A stretch of 64,000 bases of DNA from Adiantum capillus-veneris (Eukaryota > Streptophyta > Polypodiopsida > Polypodiales > Pteridaceae): positions 42,789,279 through 42,853,278 of the forward strand of contig CM043970.1 in assembly GCA_014529385.2 (NCBI GenBank), given 5' to 3'. Below are positions 1-9,764 of this stretch, piece by piece (the stretch's first letter is position 1; each line of letters begins with the position of its first letter). The translations under genes and the position numbers were made by a program. Below the pieces are notes generated by a model, which saw only the letters and a list, made by a program, of their open reading frames with translations, did not search any database and was not told the DNA's origin.

Positions 1-1320
1 GTGAATTGGACTCGTGCATCATGAGTTATGTGCGTCCAAAGTGGGAGGTCTCGACTTAAGTGATTGCGGGTACATGAGACAAGGGCGACTGGGCCAACTT
101 GATGATCTAAAAATGAAAATGCTAGAATTTTTAATTCTTGGAGTTAGTCAAAGACATGGGCTCCGAGTCGTGCTTTACGGCGTCACATTTGGTAAGGGGT
201 CATCCGCTACACCTCCGAGGAAATGGCTCCGTTTGGGGGTGATGGGGGTGAAACAGAAAATCCAGGTTTGTGCATGAGGAAGTTGGGAGAGTTGGGGAGA
301 GCATGCCATGTGGCACAAGAGTAATCCCACATGTGGGGGGTTGAGAGGAAAGTGAAAGGTATATATAGTGGGAGAGGACTAGTGTTGGGTGTATCAATTG
401 GGAGTGGAGTGCTCTCTTGCCTTGCCCATGGGGGCTCGTGGACTTTGGGGGCAAGAAGGGACGCCCATTTTCGGTTCACACACCCTGCCTAGGCGCTTGG
501 TCCTCTGGACACTTCCCGTACCTCTTTCCTTGGTCAAAAGGTCACCAACAAGTCATTTTCTACCCAAATAAGGCCCAAAGTGAGCCAATTAAAAGGGGCC
601 TACAAAGAGAATCGTGTCGGCTAAGAGGAGAGAGAAAATCTTTTGGGATAAGAGCCAAAAAAAATCCCCCTTTTTAATAGCTACAATTCTCTACACACCC
701 CTTTTTCTTACAGAGACTTGTTCTTTTGGAGTTTTTTGAGAGACTCCCATCTTCGAAAGTTTGTAACTCTCTCATATGTTATCGGAATCAAGCACATGAA
801 TACTCTACGGAGATCTACACGACACAAGATTTGTCTTTATGGTCTTGTTTTTTAGAAATTTTAATCATGGTTTGGATTAGAGTTGTTTCACGCCCGACTT
901 TACAGTTGTTCGGCATAGGTGTTTTCTACAGCTTTATGGTGTTTCTTTCTAATGGTGTGGTGTGTGCAAGGCTATAGAGGTTCTCATTTCCCTTCTTGTT
1001 TGCATGCTATCAACATCTTGCTGGATCTTCTTGAGCTCTTGTGTCGGCCAGCTAGAGAGGCTAATCAAAAACTTTCTTTGATCAAGGCATGACACCAAGT
1101 TAGCCTGAGCCAAAGTAGCTTGGCAGGTCATCACCTTACCATGTTCTCAGGGGGGCTGCGGATCATAGACCCAGCACAGCAAAGCAGAGCCCTTCTTGGA
1201 AAGTTTGTTGTTAGAGGACTGCTTCCAGGAGAGGAGCCCTGGATGGAGTTGCTACTTCACCGATTTTGAGCTCGCGTCCCTCATGCATGAGGCCCTTGGA
1301 GTCCTTCCACTAGGTGGATC
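1..1320. other. Non-coding, possible decayed LTR
   Basis: No frame here reads as a recognisable protein. A TATA-like element (tatatatag, 360-368) is followed by a transcript-leader-like stretch with short A/T runs, which would fit the U3/R part of an old plus-strand LTR. I see no second copy in the window to confirm that. The rest is unassigned single-copy-looking DNA. Confidence 0.3.
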
Positions 1321-2667
1321 TTCACAGAGATGCGGAGAGTTGGTCTGAGTAGGAGGTTGGAGGATCAATTTGTTGCGAGCATGATTTGGTCTTGGGAGCA
1401 ACTACAGGGGTGGCCTGGAGCAGCACCTGCCCACTTGCATGGGGGAGCGCTTGAGATAGTCCCTTGTTTGGAGCCCCATGGTTTGCACTTAGAGAGACAC
1501 CTGGTTGGTAGTAGGCCTCGTGTTTATTGGGGTCCAATGGCAGATGGCCCAACCCGTACTCTTGGCGGCTGGCTACAGTTTTCAGGTTTGCTTGAGGAGG
1601 CATAGAGCATCCAACTACGAGAAATGAGAGGGGTGCAGAGAATGTGCCAAGACATTACACAGGCAATACCAACTGAGTGGTTCACCCCTCTAGAGATAGC
1701 AACTGCAAACTGCATGGGGGCCTTCACACGATTGGATGTCCTCATTGCACTTCGTGCTTACTCAGAGTCCGTACCCCCCATGTTCTTTGAGATCCAGGGA
1801 GTGGGTAGCCTACACAGAGTCTCAAAAGAGGCTCCACAAGTTGCAGAGTGTTGTTTCTAGAGGATACAAGTAGTGGGCATCTGTGGGAGGACTTGTCATA
1901 GATTCTGACCCAGCTAATCTTGAGCCAGGCCACTAGCAGATTTGGGCTTGGGAGCGCTGTCATGTGGCACGAGTACAATGGGACCTGCAGAGTGGTTTTG
2001 GAGAGACACTTTGTCTTCAGTCGGTCACCTAGGGGTCCCCTTCTTTTAGTACATTGTTCGACTAGGGCGACACATACTAGCAGCATGGAGAGGGGCTCGT
2101 CCTACTACAACACTTCATTGGCAGAAGGAGGGTTTGGTTGTAAGACTCCAGACAGCCGAGGTGAGTCAATTTGTTTTAGTGTCTAGTCATACACAAAGCT
2201 ACAGCAGTGGGGAGTTGGCTGGTACATAGTGGCTTGTCGAGAGCCTGTGCAGCTTGTGACCATCCTTTGGAGAGTCAACGTCACTGTCTGTGGCACTGAC
2301 CCATGGCACAACAAGTTTGGCTTCGGGTACTTTGACTAACCCTAGCTCTTTCCACAGTGCGACAATACACTTGGGGTGTTGCACCTTGGTCCACCCTCTC
2401 GGGCCCTATGCTTCATTTTGAGCTAGCCTCCACCAGCATGATGCTAGTGATCCACGGGGTCCACCTGCACTTCAGCCTGTCATAGAGCTTACCTCCCAAG
2501 AGTGGTGCAGTGAGAGAGAAGTGTGTTGGAAGCTCGTTTGTGTCCTGACACTCTGGCTCATTTGGTTGGCCCATTGCTTTTGCATCTTCGAGGCTCTCCA
2601 TGTCCCACTAGCAGAGACTATTCGTGACTTTTGGATGGAGCTGATTCATACTCTCGGTGGTCAATTT
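1321..2667. other. Unassigned stretch with short open frames
   Basis: Several 60-110-codon frames are open on the minus strand (around 1322-1603, 1742-2086, 2199-2384, 2413-2601), but none shows a domain I recognise and they do not join into one frame. They lie directly beyond the left arm of the foldback, whose minus-strand frame shows coding-like conservation, so this may be the remains of one decayed element read on the minus strand. Nothing firmer can be said. Confidence 0.25.
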
Positions 2668-2941
2668 GAGAGACTTCAGGGCAACTCCATCTACATGTAG
2701 GAGCACGGAGAGGATTTCTTGTGACTCTGACGTCGAGCCCCTTTCTTCAGATGGCACTACCGGCCACCTGTGTGGCTCTTTCTTCCTCCCATTTTGTCGT
2801 TTAGCCTCATTGTACATAGTTTGTTTATTCACTCGGAGAGTCTCCCTATGATTTTGATGTAGCCCTCTCTAGTGGTGGTTTGTAGCCCTATGGACACTTT
2901 TATTAACTAATTGAAGGATCTTTTTCTTGGGGAATAAAAAA
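2668..2941 (-). repeat. Left arm of a large imperfect inverted repeat
   Basis: Read on the minus strand, this segment matches 3033-3331 on the plus strand over its length with scattered mismatches and small gaps. Shared blocks include tacaatgaggctaaa, gagagggctaca, gggagactctc and atccttc. The two arms are separated by only about 90 bases, so a single-stranded transcript could fold into a long hairpin. The minus-strand frame 2832-2608 and the plus-strand frame of the other arm share MYNEAK, then a GR-rich basic stretch, then VVPSE. Many differences are conservative (K/R), which suggests the arms came from a protein-coding sequence that was duplicated in inverted orientation. The protein family is not recognised. 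Confidence 0.75.
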
Positions 2942-3032
2942 TGTAAGCTACCAATATCATTATGCACTATTTTGCTAAGTGAGTGTTGACTTGCTAAGGT
3001 GTCCCCTATCATTTGCTACAACCAACTGGATA

Positions 3033-3331
3033 GACTTTTTTTTTTCCTAGAAAAATATCCTTCTAGTAGTTAATGAAATTGCCCATAGAGCTACAACCAC
3101 CTCTACAAGAGAGGGCTACAACAATCATGATGGGGAGACTCTCCCAATGAAAAAACATCATATGTACAATGAGGCTAAATCAAGAGATGGGAGGAGGGAA
3201 AAGCCACACAAGTGGACAGTAGTTCCATCTGAGCACACCCTGGACCATGGTGAAAAAAGTCCTAAGATGCCAGAGTCAAAGGAAAGCCTCTCTATGCTCC
3301 CGCATGCGATCGGAACTGCCCTAGAGTCTCT
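3033..3331 (+). repeat. Right arm of a large imperfect inverted repeat
   Basis: This is the inverted partner of 2668-2941. It contains a plus-strand frame (3147-3476, 109 codons) beginning MKKHHMYNEAK and continuing through PHKWTVVPSE, which parallels the minus-strand frame of the left arm. Beyond 3331 the two flanks diverge, which defines the outer edge. It could be a foldback transposon, two inverted copies of one element, or a single inverted duplication. No target-site duplication was found, so the mechanism is open. Confidence 0.75.
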
Positions 3332-3973
3332 GGTGGCAGAATTCCACCCTACAGAGTATTGGTCCCAAACCTTGGCGCCCCTTTCGATATTTGTACCAAA
3401 CTTGGACACTCCAAGTCAAGATTATATCGCGACGCAGCAGAGATTCACTTCAAAACAAATCACAATTCACAATTGATTCAACACGGCCCGGCAGGAGTTC
3501 CCTGCCTAGAGATGAGTTCCCTACCTAGAGATATTGGCCCCAAGACTGGCCCCCCTGATTATTTCTTTTTGTACTAATTTGTGCTCAAAGTAGAAGGGAG
3601 TGGGAGGGGTCTCACTCTCAGACTTTGCATCTCGATGCTCTACAGAGTGGGAGCCCTGCCCACTTATTTATAAGTTTACAAGGGATGCCAAAAGCAGAGC
3701 CCCAAAAACTTCCCTTTTAAAAGCTCTTTAAAAAAAGTAAGCTCTCAAAAGCTTCTAAAAAAAACATTGCGTAGATCTTGCATAGAGAAAAAGTTGCACT
3801 TCCGTACAAATGTCGTACACACTACCATGTCAGCGTGCTTTCTGCATTTTGCACCGCAAATTGCGGAGGTCCGTACAGTGATGCCACGTCAACATGACAA
3901 TGGGATTTCTGGGTTCTGTCGCCAGCCAATGTGTGTGTGCGCTGCCCATTGGCCACATCACTGGTTTGTGACA
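3332..3973 (-). repeat. Probable 3' LTR fragment, minus strand
   Basis: On the minus strand a purine-rich tract (3988-3976) ends one base before the usual kind of LTR start, TGTCACAAACC at 3973. Everything from 3973 downward would then be LTR. A lower boundary ending in CA and a second LTR copy were not found, so the extent is uncertain. A short direct repeat, gagttccc(t)gcctagagat followed by gagttccctacctagagat, lies near 3495-3530. Confidence 0.35.
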
Positions 3974-3975
3974 TA

Positions 3976-3988
3976 CCCCCCTCTTGAA
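3976..3988 (-). other. Putative polypurine tract
   Basis: On the minus strand this reads ttcaagagggggg and sits immediately before TGTCAC. This is the expected arrangement of plus-strand primer site and 3' LTR in an LTR retrotransposon. A very similar arrangement occurs at 61952-61963. Confidence 0.4.
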
Positions 3989-6562
3989 AGCATTGTAATT
4001 TCCCTCGATTACTCCTGCAAAATAGACAAAGGCCATAAACACATAAACTCTCTTCGCAGACACTGACTGTTAGTACCTACACACTAGGAATAACACATCT
4101 AGCACATGTACCAATCGGCAGTCACATCATAGGACATCACTTGACATCACATGACAAATCACATTCAAAAATACATTCGGTTCTTAGACCATGATTAATC
4201 GGCAACGTCTTTAGCAATCGCATCTAGATCCACTCAGGACTTCATAGATGCCCAATTAACTAATCCATATTGCAATCACGTCTATCGAGATCTTTCAGAC
4301 CGAAATGTTGCAATCATTTTGTCTATCAGTTCCTCCACTTAAACAAGTCAAGTATAAATCAGTATCATATTATCAGGAATTCCGATTCATAAAGTCATAC
4401 CGCAGAATGCTGTTAGCTCACAATATCCCTGAAACTCAAAAGACACATTAGTCACTTTAGTATAAAAAATTTGGGCAATCTATTGACAAAGGAGTGGAAC
4501 CACTTCCCTCTTGTGCATACCCACTGCACCAAATTCCGCAGAGTATGCACAGAAATGGCAGAGCAAACGAACAAGGAGGAGGGTTGGACAGCTAGCGTGC
4601 GATGTTGGGCCAAGCATGGAGCAGACCTGGAGGAGGTCCTCTTCAGAAGCTAGGGCGGGGGCGGCACCTCAGTGGAGATGGTGCTGAGCAGCTACTGTGC
4701 AGGCAAGGCTCATAGCGCAGTGATGGCGACGGCCGAGGGAAGAGAGAGGAGAGAGAGATAGGGCATTTTACGTGTTTTGGGGAGGGAGGGAGTAAGGGAT
4801 CTGGCAAGATTCCGTTTAAAAGTGGAACGTAGACCGAGTAGAGTAGATATGTTTCACCATTAGGGGGGAGAATGTACTCTAACATAAGAGCCTCCTTTAG
4901 ATGAGAAGCTTTCGTACAAAATCTATCTTGTTTAATTAGAGTTTTTCAAGGCCTCTCATTTGCTTATAAAATCTAAATAAAGCTAATCTGCAAGTATAAG
5001 TTTGATGAAGAGTGTAATTTCTTGTTTTAAACTCCTTTTGATGCCTTAAGAAGTCAAGTTTATGAACTAAATCTTTTAGAAAGCCAACTATGAAGGTATT
5101 CTTGTTTTTTTTATTGAAATATGATAAATTGTATAGTCAACACTTTCTAAGTTATAATAAATAAATAATATTGTAGGCTTTCATGGAAGAAGACTATATA
5201 AATGAATGACAATTTTTGGCCTGTAGAGGCCATAGGAGAGGTTGGTGGAGAAAGCGTGCACTTTTTTGGCCGTTGATTTTGGATGGCCACGATGAATGCC
5301 AGGTGGATTGAGAGGCATTAATCTTAGGGTTGTTGTCTATAGAATGTCTTTTCGGGGAAGGTCATTGCATCGTGTGGATGAGGGTAGGCTCGTCTGCAGC
5401 AAATGGGCGCATTTGCAACACGTGGCGAAAGGTAGGTGGACGTACGGTTGGTCTACCGAAGGCGGCTACATTTTGCTTGCATGTTGTAAATGGCTCTGCA
5501 TGGCGTATCTGTGTGTTGCGCCTTGCAGGGCATTCAATGCCTGATGGGAATGTGCTCGCAGCACAAAACACCTTTCTTTTCTGCGGTGCTACACATCGAA
5601 TGTGATGCGAGGTCACTGAAATGCAGAATTGTGGCCGTTTTGGGCTTCTGGAGAGGAGGACGCTAAGGACGCTCAGCATGTACTGAATGTCTCAGTGCAA
5701 GGCCTGTTGTGAAATTGTATAAGAGAAGGCATTAATCTGCATTTGTCCATCTGAAAAACTGTGAGGATATTGGATAGTAAAATAAGTTTTGCTTGCCAAT
5801 GGCTTCCAAACAACACTGTGGGAGTTATTTTGCTGGTGAAGCGCAAGAATGGTACATAAGTAGTGAAGATTCTGATGGTGGTGATGATAGCATGGATTTT
5901 GAAGGCAGTGAGAGCTATTGAAGCATTTGTGCTGTTGTAGTTTCTGATTTTGCTTGGCCGAACTATTAAAGAATATGTATCATGAAATCTATTACTGAAA
6001 TGTATTACAAATGTGCTACTCATTCCGAAATATTGAATATCATTGTTGGATGATGCTTATTTTGATTACAGTGTTGGAAATTTGATGTTTGTTTTGGTCA
6101 TTGTCTTGTTGCCGTGTTGTCTTGTTGTTGAATACTTGCATGGTCTTGGCTTTTTTCGTTGTTGGAGGAGGTGAGCGGTTGTTGTTTTTTTTATATCTAG
6201 CTTTTACAATGATTGAAGTGGCAATTTCAATTACTGGCCTCATGTCTGAAATTTCTTGAGGAGCGTTCCAAGCGGAGGAAATAGAAATAAGTGGTAAAAT
6301 TCTTGCAATATGTATAGATTGTGAGACGTTGGATCGAGCTCTTTCTATGTCTTGACCATTTTATCGCCACAGCAAGCAAAGAATAATTTCGGTAGATCAT
6401 CTAGTTTAGCCTGGCCGCGTGTCATCATCACCACGATGTCCGTCTAGCCTCGAATGCACTTCACTAGCTGGACATTGTCGCTTTGATTTCTCTCATTTGT
6501 ATTTTTTGCACTAGATCTTGACCCATTGCGAGGTCAGCAAAAACCAACAACACCCCAAATTT
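3989..6562. other. Unassigned AT-rich DNA
   Basis: If the PPT/LTR call at 3973 is right, the first part would be the internal 3' end of that minus-strand element, but no gag or pol motif is visible in any frame. Frames such as 5362-5679 and 5673-6023 (minus) have no recognisable domain. From about 4900 to 5200 the sequence is strongly AT-rich. I see no gene. Confidence 0.3.
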
Positions 6563-9150
6563 TGAGTTTTTCGGCTCTCCATAATTGCCATAGTAAGTTA
6601 CTCCACCCTACCAAATTCACCCAAACGCTATGGCTATCCCTACCATTTCTCTGTACATAGGCGTGTGTGAGTTAGGGGGCTTTTCCCATATCTTCTTAAA
6701 AACCCTCAGCTAGCTAGTCACTGGGCTAGTTGAGCCAAAAAAATAAAAAAATAAAAAAATAAAAGTATATTATGGCCTCTTTGTGTGTAAATATTTCATT
6801 GTATATATGGCCTAAATATAGGGATTTTTTATAATTATTTTGGTATTTTATTTAAATATTTCTACTTAGGTGTGTGTTTTATTAAACCTATGTACACCTT
6901 CTTTCATCCTCTTACACCATAATGATATTTTTTGCCAATATGTACATACTCTAACCTCATATTTTTCCTTTATACAAATCACTCCCACATTTTCACCCTC
7001 ACCCTCGTGAAAACAAAAAATTGATTTCTACTCATTGGTTACTTTTATTATATTATTTACTTGCATACCTTTTCCTCTTTCACCCAAAATAATTCAAGGA
7101 GGGACCATATCATATGATTCCAATATCTTTCCATATCCATAACTCCTCTATATTTTTATTATTATTTTTACTCATTATTCTAACACCATGTGCTCATTGA
7201 GCTAAAGTCCATGAATAGTCCATACACTAGTCCCACCATGTATATATTTCTTTATTCACCAATAATCCTCCTCCATGCATGGGTCAAGGGCAACTTGGAT
7301 GCTTTGTATTATAATATGACAAAGGAGGGGCTCACTCTTGGATGCATTGTACAAATTCAACAAAGGAGGGGACCACTAAAAGACTTTTGCAGGCATAAAA
7401 AACAGGCTTTTTGGTGAGAATTTTGGCACCTATCTCCACTCTGAATTTGGAGCGGTGGCCAAAAGAGAAACTGTAGCCCACGCTCTGAATAATCACCTCA
7501 AATTTTTTCATGATTTTTGGAGCTACCAGCGGTGAGCTATGATTTTCTGGCTGGACCCCAGTCTGCCCACTTTTCTCACAAGTAGCCCTTAGTCTTCTCT
7601 CACCCTTCCACACACCTACTCACTCTTACACATCCCTCCCTCTCCTTCCCTCACTCAAACCTGCAATTTCCATGGCTTCTCCCACCCTCTTCACCATTAC
7701 CCTTCTCTCTCATCCCTATAGTTCTTTTATGAACCTCTACATATATACACCCTCTCCATGTCTCTCTCTATTGCTTCTATGTTACAATTTCATTTACCCC
7801 TCCTAAAAATATCTAAAATTCAGCATCTTAACCATGATAACTTCTGAAAATTGAGGATTTTTCATCAACAAATCCTCTTTTCATTGTGGTGGTCAACCGT
7901 GGCGGCGGCGTAAAGAAGCGAAGAAGAAGAAGACCAGCGGTCATTTTTTCCACAATCTACACAAGGGTGAGTTCAAGCTTCTTCAAAGCTTCACCATCTC
8001 AATGATTCTCTTTTAATTCACCCCTCTTCCTTCAACAAATCAACTCATCCTACCCATTGTAAATGTATCACTAACAATTCTAGTGATTATTACAACTAAC
8101 AACTAACTTCTCTTGTAAAAATGCACCCACACTATCAACATATGGAGTAGGCAACCGCACAAGTAAACCAAATTCACTCACTCCCATGGAAGTTTCTCTC
8201 CTTTCACCACATCAATAATTCTCTTACTTGAGCCCACATCCATGTGACTCAAGAGAAAAGAGAGACCCCATTCTCATTTGAAATTCATAAAAATTCATAA
8301 TCCTTGATCTTTCCTAATAAAATTGATTAGGCTTAATCCTAATCAAGGCTTCTAAAACCTATAAATAGAACCCATTCCTCCTTGTAAAAGACATCACTAT
8401 ACCATTGCACACTAGATCGAGCGTAGCACACGCTAGTTCTATCTTGGTTGTAAAGAGAGAGTAAGTTTTCTATACACCATCACTTTGGTGCATAGAAAAG
8501 CTTGAGCTACTTTGAGTGAGTGCGAGTAGAAGATATTCTTCCTACCATTGTTGTATCTACCCCAACATCAATGAATTGGTAGTTTTGGGTGCAATTCATG
8601 TCCAAAGGTTCATGCTTCTCCTCCAATTTGGCTTGGCAAACTCATTCAGCTTCATAAGGTGACTTGTTTCATTGAAGGTTGTTGTTTTGTTACTTGTGAT
8701 TCATTGGCTATTGTTTGGCTACCATTGTAAGAGGGTGGATGGTGAGAGGGCTCCCATAACCCTAAGACAACGTGCTAGTGATGCTATAACCAAATCTTGT
8801 CACTTGATCCCGCAAGCTCTAAGTTCCTTTTTGTGCAAAATATAAAGTTGAAGCTAAGTTGTACACCATCTCTCTCTCTCTCTCTCTCGTGTTTTAGTGT
8901 GTGAGAGTGTTCCATTGGTGTTAGGGTTAGTGTAAATTCCTTGCTTGTTTGTGGGTTGCTCTAACGATTCTCCTCTTTTGCGTCCTAGTTCGCTCTTAAA
9001 CTAGGTGGTGCCCCTTTTGTAGTTGGGATTTGGCTGTGGGTTTGTTGTTTTGGTTTGTGTTGTGTTGTGCCCCAGCCCCATTGAGCAGCACGGGAGCCTT
9101 GAAGGGTGTCTAGAGGTTGCTCTTCTTGTTGCCCGCCCCGAACCGCCTCA
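6563..9150 (+). repeat. 5' LTR of the Tat-like element
   Basis: It begins at TGAGTTTTTCGG and ends at CCGCCTCA. It aligns almost throughout with the split right LTR. At its start it lacks five bases (tagcc) that are present in the right copy (tgatagccgttttt). It contains a TATA box near 8360 and a short (CT)n tract around 8870. About 2.59 kb is long for an LTR but within the range seen in the Tat lineage. Small frames inside it (7190-7417 plus, 7332-7613 minus) are duplicated in the right LTR simply because the LTRs are copies. Confidence 0.92.
8360..8369 (+). promoter_or_regulatory. LTR TATA box
   Basis: The sequence tataaataga sits about 0.8 kb before the end of the LTR and is conserved at 22363-22372 in the other LTR. 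Transcription of the element would be expected to start about 30 bases downstream, near 8395. Confidence 0.6.
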
Positions 9151-9151
9151 A

Positions 9152-9171
9152 TTTTGGTGCCCCCACTGAGG
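9152..9171 (+). other. Putative primer binding site
   Basis: Directly after the LTR end the sequence ttttggtgcccccactgagg occupies the position of the minus-strand primer site. The TGG start fits the complement of a tRNA CCA end. I cannot assign the priming tRNA with confidence. It is not the initiator Met tRNA site seen in the copia elements. Confidence 0.5.
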
Positions 9172-9226
9172 ACGGCTTGTGTATGTTTTGTGTAGGCTCA
9201 ACCTTTAGCATAATCAAGTAGCTTGC

Positions 9227-9439
9227 ATGAATCAGGAGAATTTTTATGATCCCTTCATTCCCATTGCAAGGCAAAAGGTACACATAATTGTTAGTACTAA
9301 GTTGCAATTTCAACGTGTAATTCGTAGAATTTTAGGTCCTCTTAGGTTGGCAGAGATAAACGCATCAGTAAATCCTTTTATTTTGCCTCTCATTAGGTAC
9401 GAACTTAGTTTGGACGTCTATATTTTTGTTTTGTTTTAA
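9227..9439 (+). CDS. Leader small ORF 1 (paralogue of the next ORF)
   Basis: This is a 70-codon frame between the primer site and gag. Its C-terminal half parallels the ORF at 9461-9679: both contain an FQ pair, a glycine/arginine stretch, E-I-x-A-S-x-N-P, I-L-P-L-I-x-Y and a D-V-x-I-F ending. Many codon differences between the copies are silent (for example in LPLI), which is what protein-level constraint would leave. No family is recognised. Some Tat-lineage elements (Ogre) carry an extra ORF ahead of gag; whether this is related is unknown. It is small, may be untranslated, and could instead be a duplicated RNA leader element. Confidence 0.45.
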   Translation: MNQENFYDPFIPIARQKVHIIVSTKLQFQRVIRRILGPLRLAEINASVNPFILPLIRYELSLDVYIFVLF

Positions 9440-9460
9440 GCATAAGGTCATGCATAGACA

Positions 9461-9679
9461 ATGGATAATGGCCCAAGAATAGAGGTTTTCCCCTTTCATT
9501 TCACTCCACACATTAGAGTAAACATTGCAATTAGTAGAAAAATCCATTTTCAACAACGTATGGTATTCATGTTTGGTGCCCAAAGAGTAGGAGAAATTCT
9601 CGCGTCACCAAACCCTGTCATTCTACCTCTTATTGATTATCATAGGTCATTTGATGTGAATATTTTTATTTTGTTGTAG
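9461..9679 (+). CDS. Leader small ORF 2 (paralogue of the previous ORF)
   Basis: This 72-codon frame begins MDNGPRIEVFPF and ends DVNIFILL, 21 bases after the first small ORF and 85 bases before gag. Nearly half of the last 54 residues match the first ORF by eye, with the same overall length and stop position. The pair therefore looks like a tandem duplication about 234 bases apart that later diverged. The predicted peptide is hydrophobic toward its C-terminus and has no signal I can name. Function is unknown. Confidence 0.45.
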   Translation: MDNGPRIEVFPFHFTPHIRVNIAISRKIHFQQRMVFMFGAQRVGEILASPNPVILPLIDYHRSFDVNIFILL

Positions 9680-9764
9680 AATAGATTGCAATTTAGAAAA
9701 TATTATTGTGTAAATCTTTTAAAGAAAGAAAAAAACAAAAACGCGTCACTTTGAAATCAATTCA

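Noticed and set aside
7190-7613. Frames of 75-93 codons conserved at 21115-21616
   Set aside because: The conservation is only because both lie in the LTRs of the same element; no protein features.
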